Translations under genes and position numbers: made by a program | In this document: one piece after another, positions 24,673 through 35,546 of the stretch | How the letters are laid out: each line of letters begins with the position of its first letter | Numbering within the stretch: position 1 is the stretch's first letter | Notes under the pieces: model-generated | Seen by the model: the letters and a program-made list of their open reading frames with translations, nothing else | Told to the model about the DNA's origin: nothing | The model's database searches: none | Origin: Globisporangium splendens | Lineage: Eukaryota; Oomycota; Peronosporomycetes; Pythiales; Pythiaceae | NCBI GenBank assembly: GCA_006386115.1 | Contig: VFIW01000128.1 | Location: 1-64,000 of the forward strand | Reading direction: 5' to 3' | DNA length: 64,000 nucleotides

Positions 24673-25023
24673 CTATATGTCAGTCTTGCTCATTCGCTGA
24701 GCAAGAAATGAACCCAGCGGTTTTCTCGATCCCGTCTCAGTCGACTTTGCTGACTCGCAGAACTTGACAATGTCATAGTCAATACGGTGCTCCACTCGGA
24801 CGACGTTGATACGATCTTTGCGCAACCCGCGTAGTCGGCGCTCGACTTTTTCGTAGTATTTTTGTGCATGAGTTTGCGCTTGACGCGCAGACCTCGTTCT
24901 AACTTGGTCAGCGATTCGTTGCCAAGGTCCGCGAGGATACATTCTGAGAGCAACAAGAAACCTGTCGTGCTCTTCTTTCGACCAGACACGGGCGTTCGAG
25001 GAAACTGTCGCTGTGGTGTTCAT
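24673..25023 (-). CDS. Single-repeat MYB protein 5, short form lacking the acidic tail
   Basis: 116 aa, the only MYB of the array on the minus strand. It keeps VWSKEEHDRFLVALR, GPWQRIADQVRTRSARQ and the basic RRLRGLRKDR, but the signature reads QAQTHAQKYYEK (paralogues have QVQTHAQ), and GTRS has become RTRS. The protein stops about 85-90 residues earlier than MYB 2-4 and lacks their YLDYLI-type ending. If expressed, it could bind DNA without the C-terminal function and compete with its paralogues; equally it may be a decaying copy. Both are inference. MNTTATVSS resembles the MYB 4 start. Confidence 0.75.
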   Translation of the reverse strand: MNTTATVSSNARVWSKEEHDRFLVALRMYPRGPWQRIADQVRTRSARQAQTHAQKYYEKVERRLRGLRKDRINVVRVEHRIDYDIVKFCESAKSTETGSRKPLGSFLAQRMSKTDI

Positions 25024-27900
25024 GACGACTTGAGTAGACTTGATCGTAACCTGGTTGGATCGCGAATGCTAATCTGCGGATCATCTTGGAGCGCGTCGTG
25101 CCGGAATCTTAGAAGAGGATCTCCACGCACATCTGGCAAGTGCATCTGCTCCTTTCATCCCAGTCGTGGGCTCAGCACTTGGCAGGGCGACGTTTTCTTA
25201 CAGTATGCATGACCGTACGAACCTCAAGAAGTCTAAGCACCTTACCCAATATCCCTTCCCTCCCCGAGCATACTGAACCTAAGAAGTGTGCACAACGCCG
25301 TACGAAAAGTCGGAAAACTTACGTCTGAACTCGGTCCCACACATGCGCAAGGTGTACAGCGCCGTACGAAATGAACGAAGAGCATCGTTTGGCAGGCATA
25401 CTCACAACAAATGAGACAGCGAAATACAGGAAAAGAAACATGGAACGTGCTCACTAATTCCCACCTATGAAAAACGGGGATCTCAACAATTTACTTGATG
25501 TGTTAACGACAGCTTGACCTTTTTCCCTTGCATATTGTCGAGGTGCACGACAAGAGCGCACAACAAATTTGGACTCTGGAGTAGCGTAAAATGTATTATA
25601 GGAATTTACTCCTGAGCCCAGTTTTCAAGTTTAGTTGTGCATATCCAAAATCGCCTTTCATGCAATATGCTACAGGATTGATGAAATAAGCGTGATGCCC
25701 TCAGGGTCAGATAGCATTGAATCTCATCTCTGTTGGATGTCATTCATAATAGTATTGATAATATAATACTAGGAGCTTTATTCAGAGACATGCTGTCTAT
25801 CACCAACTTGTTTTCGTAGCACCGCAGTCATCCGCACATAACGGACCGACTGCGCGAAAGCAAACGCAAGTAGATTCATGAGTGGGGAAATAAATGCAGT
25901 ATGCCGCTTGAAGCGTGCAGTTCAGCGAAGAGAGAAACACTGAAGAAATGGGATGGCATTTGTGCAGACACAGTCCAAGAGGGTTTCAAAAAGACAAACT
26001 TGGCGCAAGTTGAAAAAGAGATAGATTTTTTAAACTAGTGAAGCTGATGGCGTTGCTTGCTTTGATACTGCTCAGGGTGGTTGAAGCTGAGCTTCGTGAA
26101 GCCAACTCAGTTGACACTAGGCGGGGATTTTGTGATAGTTCACTCGAGTTTGATGAGGAGGCATACATTTCGAGTCGGAGGATTAAACAAAAATGAACGA
26201 GTTTGCATTTGCATTTGCTTGCGTAAAAAGGCAATGAAATACGAATGCGGCAGGTTCCTCTCATAGAGCATGATTTATGCTGTAGTGTGGTTCCCAAGCA
26301 CCCAGCAAAACTTTATAAAACCCATTAAAAACCTGCCCATTTTGATCACAAGGTTATAGAAATGAAGAAGGTTCTTGAACCAAAGGGCATTTTTTGGACA
26401 AGTCGACTGCCCAAGGTTTTTTTTTTTTCCGTGTGTTTTCGACAGGTTTAAATTGATATATAACCGTATTATTCATATCTCCCTCCCTCCAAAATCTGCG
26501 AATATGAACTGCATCGAAATAGCGATCACAGTCATCCAAACACAGCGGCCAACCTCTTCTTGATATCAAACTCTGACCCACAAGTTGTCTGCGCCACAAC
26601 TACGCTATTGTAAATGGAGCAGTAAAGTCTCTTCTGTTTGTGGTTTTGCCAAAAAAGAAGAGGAAAACCAGCGGCAGTTGTCATTCAAGACAGTGCCGTT
26701 CCAACGGACAGCTTTCCCAGGGCAGATGTTTGGAGCAACAAGTTATTTTCTTCAGAAGACTTCTTGCAATTTAAGGACTAGCTTCAACTAGCGACTAGAA
26801 CGGCCCCTGAACCAACCGAACTGCGTCTGCAGCAAGCGATGCCGAAACTGACCGGGAGTGTTCAAGATGGATTCCGTGCGCTTTCCGCCAAAAATGCATT
26901 TGAACTTACTTTTGGAAATTCCTCTCACAATAACACACAGATAAGATAGGGGTAGGACTAAACACTCTTTCGGTGAGGGAGACAATCACCCCTCCAACAA
27001 ATGATCCTCCCATAATTCATTCAGCACCAAAAATGGCAATATGGGATCTCCCGATTTGCATATCAGCAAATCCCCCTAGTACTTGATGATTCGCTTCAAA
27101 ATTGATAGTTAATGAAGCCATTTTGACATCCCTAAAGGGGCTGAAAGTGAGAAGCAATGAGCGTCTGTACGGCATCGCCACCACTCACGGCGGTAGGGGG
27201 TAAAGTGGGTGTGGACCTTGAAAATCCAGCGTTGTGGAGTCGATTTGAGCTTGCACTTCGACCAGCGATCTCTTTTCGAAGTGCATGTGACCACCGCTGC
27301 AGTTGTGAAGGAGCAATGAAGTCACTGATTAAAGCTATTTCACGAAGACACACACAAAAACGGTGTTTTTGGGCGAGAGACTTGCATCACGTGCTGAAAG
27401 ATCAGAATGTGTGGCCTCTGTGAGCAGCGGGAATAGAGTTTCGAATCAGACAGCAGGTCGTTGGACACTTGTGTTTGACCCTGATCACCCGATGAACAAT
27501 GTGGCTTCTTCCGGATTAATGAGAGACCAAAAAGGGTTGTGCTTTCCCCTGCGCCTATTTGGCGCCGTCATCAACATCTTCCTCATTGCATAAACTCAGC
27601 CAAGTATTTGGTGTGTCAACGCACCTGGTGCTGCCTTCCATGCATTTCTACAAACGTGGAGGCTGTGATGGAGCGCAATCTTGCTGCCATGACGCACAGT
27701 TTCCTTGTGTCTGTCATCTCGCGCATACTTGCGTCCAAAATTTCGGACAGTAGTATCAGCTACGCAGCTATTCACACTTCAAAGCAAAATCGTACAGTGA
27801 ACAAGAGCGTACTGTTCGATGATTCAATTGATTCTGTTAGTATCATACAACCAATGATACCGGGGGTGTCTGAATACCAGCAAGCTCATCTCTTTCCAGC
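25024..27900. other. Gene-poor spacer
   Basis: About 2.9 kb without a supported gene. A CCGTACGAA-containing unit recurs at about 25210, 25296-25307 and 25360-25371. A run of about 13 T is near 26417. The base composition is visibly richer in A and T than in the genes. Confidence 0.35.
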
Positions 27901-27915
27901 AAGCAAATAACAATG

Positions 27916-27958
27916 CCGTGCTCTTACACACTGCACATGTACAGTAGTAAGAGCACGG
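27916..27958. repeat. Perfect 12-bp inverted repeat with inner palindromic arms
   Basis: CCGTGCTCTTAC and GTAAGAGCACGG flank a 19-nt loop that itself contains ACTG...CAGT arms. The result is a strong predicted hairpin with no gene within about 1 kb on either side. It could be an element terminus, a small-RNA precursor or chance. Confidence 0.7.
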
Positions 27959-29170
27959 AGACGTCCGTTGGCCCTCGTTCAGAGCTTCATCAACTAGCAA
28001 CATTGAGTAATTGACGCCAACAGCGCTTCGGATATGTCCGTTGAACTGAACGAGGTCAGCCGGTTGAAGGTCTCTTTTTTGGAAGTGGGCACATGCACCC
28101 TTGCGTCCATCTCCTCTTTAGCAGAACGGACAGCAAAGAAGCGACGAAGGAATGCATGCATGAACCCAATGCAGCACCACAGAATAGAGACCAACCGGTT
28201 AACAGCATCAACTCTGCCCCGTCAGTAAGACCACAGAGCATGACGCCGCCATCGGCAACGGCTCTCGTCGCACAAAATGGGTGACTCATGTCGCTCGCCA
28301 GTGGTGCCAACCTTCACGGAAGAGCTCTCGTATCGCGCTAACATAAGCAGGAACGCCTTATCGGTTAGAGCGATTAGAAGCAAGTCAATGCAAATGCGCG
28401 CGAACAAGCGCCATTATTATGTCGTAAAAATTGATAAGCGACCGATCTGATCATCGGAGATCTCAACTCGGAGATCTTTCTCTCGGCATTTCGGGTCTCT
28501 TGAATGATGAATGGCAGTATGAAAGGAATGGCGTCTGACTTGCTGCTGAGAGAGTCCAGCCTGGTGCGCCAACTGATTTATATCACGGCAAATTCGTGGC
28601 CGAGAAAGCATTTCCGTCGCGTTCAAGCTGGCTGACGGTGCGAAGGAGCAAGCTACAGACGTGGTGCCATTGTGGATATCTTCAATTGCTTTTCGCTGCA
28701 CAGCGTCTGCTATCATAGTACTACTGTACGCAAGACCAAAAGGGAAGCGCCAGACACACATTCGAATCAGTCTTATGGCACGCCAAATGTAAATGACCCA
28801 TTGGACGAACTCGAAGGCTCTTTTATATCAACAAGCCTGAGATTTTAGACTTGTGCCACCTCAGAGTATGCAAAAATCAAGTGTACTTGAGCAGCGCATT
28901 CTTTTTTCTTGTGTGCACAGAATGGTGGTGAACCCACCCGCGCTCTGTGGGTTGATTTCGTTCTCACAGCCTCACTCGAGAGATCATCTCCTCAGCCGTA
29001 GGCATCCTCTATCTACGATACTACAGACCAAGGAAGTCACCCAATGCCACCCGAGTCCCGCGCAACCCAGACGAAGGAGAGACGACCCATTCTGTGATTT
29101 CCTTGATCTTCGAAAAGCTCAACTAGGTCGAAAGCCCAGCCGAGTGTTCTCGCTGCCTGTGTTGATCCGA
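27959..29170. other. Spacer before MYB 6
   Basis: Open frames of 60-115 codons on both strands, none recognised. A long open frame continues from here into MYB 6 without a convincing start or conserved text. Confidence 0.35.
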
Positions 29171-29221
29171 ATGAACGACGTCGCGCAGTACCCGGTGTTC
29201 TCATTCTCGTCGTCGCCCAGT

Positions 29222-29854
29222 ATGGCGAACCAACAGCAGCAGCCCAGACAGCGCGCCAAGGGCATTTGGTCAACGGAGGAGCACGACCGGTTCCTGGACG
29301 CGCTCAAAAAGTACCCACTGGGTCCGTGGAAGACGATCACGGACCACGTGGGCTCGCGCTCGATCCGCCAAGTACAGACTCACGCGCAAAAGTACCAGGA
29401 AAAAGTGCTGCGACGACTGAACGGCTCGAGCAAGGCCAAGGTGTTGCGGCTGCGGCAGGAGCACCGCATCGACCACGACGTGCTCGAGTCGCAGGCGCTG
29501 ATCGGGACTCCGGGGGAACGTCGCAAGTCCGCGCGCAAGTCCACGCGCAGCAAGCTCAATGCATCGCTGGCCACCGCGGAAAGTCGAGACAGGCAATCAC
29601 TCGAGGACGGACAGGAACAGGACGTGGATTTAGATGAGAACCAGTGGGACGACGACGACCTCTTCCGCATCTCACTCTCGGAGTTCTACGACGAAGAAGA
29701 CCTCGCCAAGCTGGAGACCCAGGCGGACGAAGCCGACGATGGAGATGACGATGACGGAGACGACAAGAACCTGCCGAGTCTGAGCGAATGCCTCGACTTT
29801 TTCATCACATGCTTCTCTTCTACGACGACGAGTGCGAGTGCACAGCCGCGCTGA
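29222..29854 (+). CDS. Single-repeat MYB transcription factor 6, divergent member
   Basis: 210 aa from the ATG at 29222 (MANQQQQP). An in-frame ATG at 29171 would add 17 residues; 29222 puts the MYB repeat at the same distance from the start as in the paralogues. MYB repeat: GIWSTEEHDRFLDALK, GPWKTITDHVGSRSIRQ, QTHAQKYQEK. It is followed by RRLNGSSKAKVLRLR and QEHRIDHDV rather than the RGLRKDR and PEHRLDED of MYB 2-4, so it is the most divergent member. The C-terminus is strongly acidic with runs of Asp and ends in LPSLSECLDFFITCF, a distant version of the shared C-terminal motif. Marked GC-rich codon use compared with the flanking spacer. Confidence 0.88.
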   Translation: MANQQQQPRQRAKGIWSTEEHDRFLDALKKYPLGPWKTITDHVGSRSIRQVQTHAQKYQEKVLRRLNGSSKAKVLRLRQEHRIDHDVLESQALIGTPGERRKSARKSTRSKLNASLATAESRDRQSLEDGQEQDVDLDENQWDDDDLFRISLSEFYDEEDLAKLETQADEADDGDDDDGDDKNLPSLSECLDFFITCFSSTTTSASAQPR

Positions 29855-30359
29855 ATAGGAAAACAGATACAGGCAACACAGATCACACAGGAAGAAATGA
29901 AGCAGTCGGGGATCAGAAGTGGTGCATGCGTTGATCCATCGACCCCAGTTCCCACACAGACGCAGAATCATAATATAGTGAACTGATATTTATCCCACGC
30001 ACACAAAAGATACCGAAGCGCTCGACGATGCGAATGCTAAATGAGTGAAGTATGTTGTCCCTCAGACGGTCGAAACTGCGCATCGTTTCTGGGTAGAAGT
30101 AGAATTACGCCTGACTTCTTTTGTGATATCCTCTAAATTGGAAAGAACCAGAGACCCCCTTGGCATTCTTAGGCATAGAATCGTACATGCCTTTTGAACA
30201 AGTTGACAGTACTTTACAAAAAATGATGCAATCTCATTTTTTTACTTATTCTTTGGACGACTGTAGACGAACGCACGCAAAACTCGCGCTACATGGAAGG
30301 AAGGCGCTCTCTACCAGCCAGTCAATTGGGAGGACACATATATAGACACGACGAGAAGC
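29855..30359. other. Convergent intergenic region
   Basis: Lies between the 3' ends of MYB 6 (plus) and the transglutaminase gene (minus). No gene recognised. Confidence 0.45.
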
Positions 30360-31856
30360 TTACTTCTGGCACTTGTTGGAGCGCGTGACGAGATCCTTGA
30401 CGTTCTTGTAGCTCAGACCGGTCTTGGTGACGGTGTTGAGCGACGGCGTGCTCTTGGGGAACCAAAGGAAGTCCGGGTGGTTGTCGTTCGACGCCCAGAG
30501 CCACTCCCCACCGATGATGTTGTCCTTCGAGTCGAGTTCGAGGAGGTACGTGTAGTCGGCGCCCGTGGTGTACGCGTCGACGCGGCCAGTGTCCACAAGC
30601 GGACCATCCTCAAGGGCTTCGACGATCCACGACATGCGCATCTTGACGTACACGATGCTGCTAGCCTTGTTGTTGAACGGGTACGCGTTCGTGGCGTAGA
30701 ACGTCTTGGCGGCGTCCTTTGGCTTGAAACGCTTCTGTTCCTTCACCTGGAAGCCACGCACCGGCTGGTTCCACACTTCGGCACCAGCCGTGACATCGAC
30801 GATGAACGACTTCTTGAAACGGCCGAGGATGTTGGTCACGGCGATGTGGAAGAAACCAGGACCCAAGTCGCGGTACGCCGGGTCGACGTGACGACCCCAA
30901 CGGTCCTTGGCGTCGTTGCCACCGTTGTAGCGCACGCCCGTGAACACCGTCTCGATGTTCGCACCATCGTAGATGTCCGTGACGAGCGCCTTGATGTCGA
31001 GCGGCTGGAACGTGATGCCGTTCTGCGTGACAGCGCAGCGAGGCTCTGGTTCCAGGATCGCCGCTGGCGACCACGCGTGGCAGATACCGAACCACGTTGG
31101 GATGCAGTAGCCAGTGTTCTGGCCCGCGCGCTTGCCACAGGCGCTACTGTCGTTCAGCGACGCACAGTCGGCCGTGGTCGTGCACTGCTTGCGGGTCACC
31201 TGCGACAGCACGCCGTTGGACTTGGAGACGGCTTCGGTGAACTGGTTCACGTTCAAGCCGTACGCCTTGGCGTACTTCTCCGAGGCACTCGGCTGGCCCT
31301 TGTCCCAGACGTAGTTGATGCCATCCTCGTAGATCGGCCAGTAACTGCTGGGCCATGGCGATGGGAGAAAAACACCCTTGGTCGGCAGCTTCTTGATGCG
31401 CGTCTCCATCTTGGTCTTGAAGTGGGTCTCGAGTTTGGCGATATCGTTGCTGCTCCCCTCCTGTTGACGCAGGCGACGAGCCGCGGCGTTCACCGTACCA
31501 GGAAGGACCGTCGCAATGTAGTCATCGACGGCGTCGTCGATGCCGTCATTGTCCAAGTCGACGCCGAGCGTGATGTTGGCCGTGTGCGGCGCCGTCGAGT
31601 TGACCAGCAGCGTCGCGTCCACGGGCGCCACATTCTTAATCGTGGCCTCATCGGGGAGATCCCGGTTCTCCTTGATGATAGGAGCCACAACCGTAGCCGG
31701 CACCCATCCGGCGAACGCGGGGTGCAAGTGACCGAGCGCCACGGTCTCACCAGGAGTCACAGGGTTGGACTCGAGCGACGTCGCGTGAACATCTCCGAGC
31801 AGAGCGGACGCAGCGAGCGCCGTGAACGCGATCAGGAACTTTGGCGACGCCACCAT
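30360..31856 (-). CDS. Secreted transglutaminase elicitor (GP42/M81-like) with Pep-13-like motif, 498 aa
   Basis: Calcium-dependent cell-wall transglutaminases of this family crosslink proteins, and plants recognise an exposed 13-residue loop of the Phytophthora GP42 enzyme (Pep-13) as a microbial pattern. Here residues 361-373 read VWNQPVRGFQVKE, keeping VWNQPVRGF with changes only in the last four positions. The papain-like active-site block is WFGICHAW with Cys259; a likely His follows in DRWGRHVD or FFHIAV. A signal peptide is clear (FLIAFTALAASALLGDVHA). A propeptide-like region contains DLDNDGIDD, a possible calcium loop. I chose the ATG at 31856 because it starts directly at the signal peptide; an in-frame ATG at 31982 would bury it and lies upstream of the initiator-like element. 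No intron. Confidence 0.93.
   Translation of the reverse strand: MVASPKFLIAFTALAASALLGDVHATSLESNPVTPGETVALGHLHPAFAGWVPATVVAPIIKENRDLPDEATIKNVAPVDATLLVNSTAPHTANITLGVDLDNDGIDDAVDDYIATVLPGTVNAAARRLRQQEGSSNDIAKLETHFKTKMETRIKKLPTKGVFLPSPWPSSYWPIYEDGINYVWDKGQPSASEKYAKAYGLNVNQFTEAVSKSNGVLSQVTRKQCTTTADCASLNDSSACGKRAGQNTGYCIPTWFGICHAWSPAAILEPEPRCAVTQNGITFQPLDIKALVTDIYDGANIETVFTGVRYNGGNDAKDRWGRHVDPAYRDLGPGFFHIAVTNILGRFKKSFIVDVTAGAEVWNQPVRGFQVKEQKRFKPKDAAKTFYATNAYPFNNKASSIVYVKMRMSWIVEALEDGPLVDTGRVDAYTTGADYTYLLELDSKDNIIGGEWLWASNDNHPDFLWFPKSTPSLNTVTKTGLSYKNVKDLVTRSNKCQK
30738..30776 (-). other. Pep-13-like elicitor motif coding segment
   Basis: Encodes VWNQPVRGFQVKE. The Trp and Pro known to be needed for recognition of Pep-13 are both present. 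Confidence 0.9.
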
Positions 31857-31944
31857 CTTGTAGTTAGTACTTGCGTGTAGCGAGAGAGCAGCAAGTGGGG
31901 GGATATGTAGACTGGTAGTTTCCAGCTGCGGCGTGAACGACAGA

Positions 31945-31961
31945 GGAAAATAGCGGAATGA
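31945..31961 (-). promoter_or_regulatory. Oomycete initiator plus flanking element of the transglutaminase gene
   Basis: TCATTCCGCTATTTTCC on the minus strand, about 90-105 nt before the ATG. The TCATTCC core is a perfect initiator and the A/T-rich box follows at the right distance. Confidence 0.6.
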
Positions 31962-33756
31962 CCCGATTCCATCTCCATCCACGCGCGCTGCGCTCTCTCA
32001 CGCGTAGCTGTTCAGTCCGTGGAGTGCGTCATTTCTATGCTTGCTGGGTGGCATCAGCAGTGGTCCTTCCCACCATGCGCTCACCTCCTGCTCCCTCCCC
32101 CCATCGTAGCTCTTGTGTCCAGCATTGCACACCAATACAGTAGGAAACCAGATGGGATCCAAAACCGCCGAGAGTCAGTTCAGCCTCACTTCGAAACGGT
32201 GTTCTTCTACCGTTTCACATCGTTCAAGTTTGCACTCATTCGAACCTGTTCTAATCAGCAAAGTGATTCTTAACTTCTGCGAAAAGGTTAGGTACACAAA
32301 TCGTTCAATTGTGTGTTATTGTTGACCTCCTCGGATCAGTCAAGAGATGGGTTGTTACAGATAGAAACCTCTTTAAGTCCCATCAAACACGATGATCAAG
32401 ACACATAATCCTGTTTACAACTGGTACATGGCGTTTTATTGTTGAATCTGACGGTCGAAGTGGGTGATCTCGCACCTACTGACGCATTTCTCGAAAATCG
32501 AGTTTCTTTGGCACATAACTCAGATGGGGAGGGAAAACAAGCCCACACGCTCAAGGTCCGTTCTGACGACTCTTTGCTTGCTTGCTTGCTTGAACCAAAG
32601 AGTGCCGTGAAAACGACACATACAAACAACAATGCCGGATTGTGAGCATGCTGGGGGATAAGGAATGCACCGAAACTCGACTTTCGAGCTCCTTTTCGGT
32701 GCACCATTATATGTCCCGATTGTGATTTGCATTCAAGTATTAAAGAGACAGATTGGACAGCTTGCTGCGAGCAAACCAGGTGGATCCGCGACTTCGCCTC
32801 GAGTAACAAATATTAGAGGAATCTTGAGCCTTGGAGGTAGAGGCGATGCGGTCCGGACCGATTCCGGAGCAGACCCACTCCTTTACACGAATTGTTGACT
32901 GTACTGCGACAGCCCAAGTTGCCGCCTTATCCGAAATCTTGATTTTGCGTATAATCTGAAGTCTGATTCACGATGGCGAGGCACTCGTGTTGCTATGAGG
33001 TGCAGAGCGCTGGCGATGTCTTGCCTCTGTTGCATTTGCAAAACCAAGGACAGAACGTGCTTTTGATGCTCGCATGTCTAATGACTGCGCGTGTGTGCCC
33101 TTTTCAAGAAGTTAACAAGTCTCGTGGACAGTTGTACGTGATTGTCTAATCCATTGCAAAGATCCATCGCCAGTAATGGTCAGTAATGGCACCGGATATT
33201 ATTGAAGGGAAGACCTGTTGTTGATGTTTTACTAAATGTCAGTGGCATTTCTATGTGTGTTTCTCTCTCGTATTTCAGTGTTATGCAATGCGGGGACGAC
33301 GTGCCTCTTTTGAAAACTGGATGAAGGAACTCGTGAATATGATGTATTCTCTGTCAAAACAACTGCATTATCTTGTGTGTGCGTCATTCCAGAGTTCTTT
33401 TTCATGCTATGGAGCGGATCAAGCACTGCAGACTGCACGGCACCATTCGCGTTGTCCATTGACAAGTCCACGGAGCGCTTTGCGACAGTCCTAAAACCAT
33501 TGATTTGCCGTGATGCGGAGTCATCGGATCGCCAAAAGTCTACGTTTTCGAAAGTACGATTTTCGAAACCCAACTTTTTGACGAACTCTATAGAAAACCT
33601 CTCTATGTATTTTGTATTTTGGCAGCTGCAACTTGAGACAATCCAGTCCGAGGAGGACAATCGAGTCAGACCATTGGTATCCGCATCATGTCGCGCTACG
33701 TTTCAATTTCGAAGAGCTACAGCCGACGGCGACAGCTCAAATAGACATGTGCATGT
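31962..33756. other. Intergenic, no gene seen
   Basis: About 1.8 kb with only short unrecognised open frames. Confidence 0.4.
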
Positions 33757-35270
33757 TCACGTGTGAAGGGGTGGCATCCAGCGCGAGGAAGCAACAAGCG
33801 AGTCTTCGGTGGGGCGCTCGTGCCTTCGTTGCGCCGTCTTCATCTTGACACCGTTATCATTGTGATCTCTGTTAGATGGCACGATCGTGGACGGCGCTGC
33901 GTCTTCCAGTTGGTGCTGCAACTGCGTCCACGCCATCGTGCGCTTGTGCATCGTTCGTGAAGCAGACTCCTTGGTGCTCGCGTGGTCCCCGGTCGCCTTT
34001 TGGAAGCCTAACAGGATATCATGGCGTCGAACGTTGCGCTGGAAGATCGCCTCCAGCTCGTCGCCGTTCAGACTCGCGTCGAGTTCGTCGTCCTCGTCTT
34101 CTTCGTCAAGAAGATGCAGCCACCTGGCTTTGGAATGTTGTAAAACGGTTGACGGATTCCATGACGATGCGAGATCCTCCTCAACTCTTGCAGAGCTCGC
34201 ATTCCGATATGCTGCGCCACTGATGCCGTCTACGCTGCTTACGGCATGCGGGACAGGCGATGCCGAGTATCGCTGTCGGGATTCGTCGTGATTGTTTCGG
34301 ACACCTTGCACGAAGAACCTAAGTGTGTCGCTCTCGTCGCGTCGAGTATCTTCAGAGAGTTGCTGGTAGTTGCTTCGCTTCGTTCTAGGCGGCGCTGCAC
34401 TTGGTGGTACTGCCTGTGGATCCTCTTGCTGCGTACGCACGTGGCCATCGAAGTATACCAACTTGCTGTCGCACTGAAGAGAGGCACGAGCAGTGACGGA
34501 CTCGGATTCGGTTTGTATTGACTGGAAGATCGACTGAGAAGACTGCGATCCAAGCTCAACCTCTTCAACGGAATCTCGCTGACGCTGTTGCTGGAATATG
34601 TGACTACCACTGGATCGTTCCATTTGGCGATGTCGCACTGGTGGAGAATGCTGTTGGTTGGGACTGCTTTGGTGATACGAGCTGTGCTGCCGACGCTCCA
34701 CAATAGAAGCATTCCTTTCTGGCACAAATTGCAGTTCGTTGTGCTCAATCAGTGAGTTTCGCTGAGATTGGAGTAACAGCTGCTGTTTCTGAAGAGACTG
34801 TTGCTGTCGCTTGAAATTTTCCAATTCCTGTCGATGCACGTGCTCTCGGTGCTCTAGTTCCTCTCGAAGTTCATTGCGGAGCTGCTCCAAGTCTGAAAGC
34901 GTCGGGATCGGATCATTTGTGGGCTGCGCGTGCCGCTGAATCTGGACTTGAGCCTGATGAAGTTGGTCCACGAGTTGCCGCTGCCGCATCAGCTCCTCTT
35001 TCATCTCGTCATACTGTCGAAGAAGTATCATCGGGTCAACATGTGGGGCTACTTGGTGCTGTGATGGCGAATGTGCATTCCAAGGAATCATTTCTTCTAC
35101 CTGATGATGTCATAATGACCTTGCCGCCCGTGACTCGTTCCTTGCCGCTCAATCTCTTTGTCGCGTTGCTTCTGGAGATCGCGCTGTTGCACTTGCTGCG
35201 CGAGTGCCTGCGCGTACGTCTGCTGCCGGCACCGCTGTTCCTCCTTTTGTCTCGCAGTGATGGGATCCAT
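33757..35270 (-). CDS. Gln-rich coiled-coil protein, gene model incomplete at one frame change
   Basis: Two minus-strand frames belong together. The first runs from an ATG at 35270 (MDPITARQKEEQ) through a charged, Gln-rich helix (QALAQQVQQRDLQKQRDKEI) to a TAG near 35097. The second is open from about 35100 to 33757 (about 444 codons), with further coiled coil (MKEELMRQRQLVDQLHQAQ, then LRNELREELEHREHVHRQEL), a long polar middle and an acidic DEEDEDDELDASL stretch. The helix text resembles N-termini of centrosome or cilium-associated coiled-coil proteins, but I recognise no defined family. No clean GT-AG intron joins the frames: a 92-nt GTGCAA...CATCAG intron fits the phase but would remove coiled-coil sequence. 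A one-base indel near 35100 is the other option. Confidence 0.6.
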
Positions 35271-35546
35271 GGCTCCATGATGGAGATGTTGCTGCTGCTG
35301 GTAATGCACCGCTGCAACTTCAACTCAGTCTCCCGCCTTTAACGAATAACAGGCACACGATTGCCGCTTGGTTGGAGCTGTTTTTACATGACGAAGTCGC
35401 CCAAATCGGAGCTGCATAAATTCAGAATCCAAGCTCCAAGGCAAGAGGAAAGTAGTATGCATGGGATACATTTCTTAGTGACTCGAGCGCAGCAATTTTG
35501 ACTTCTGGCCAACGAAAAGCCACGGAGTGCTTTCATGTTCATATCC
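35271..35546. other. Short intergenic region
   Basis: Between the coiled-coil gene start and the stop of PAP 1. Nothing recognised. Confidence 0.4.

Noticed and set aside
31467..31478. RRLR at residues 127-130 of the transglutaminase, matching the RxLR effector pattern
   Set aside because: It lies about 100 residues after the signal peptide, has no EER partner, and the protein is clearly an enzyme of the GP42 family.
30477..31880. 467-codon plus-strand frame opposite the transglutaminase gene
   Set aside because: Shadow of a strongly codon-biased gene, Arg/Val-rich without motifs.
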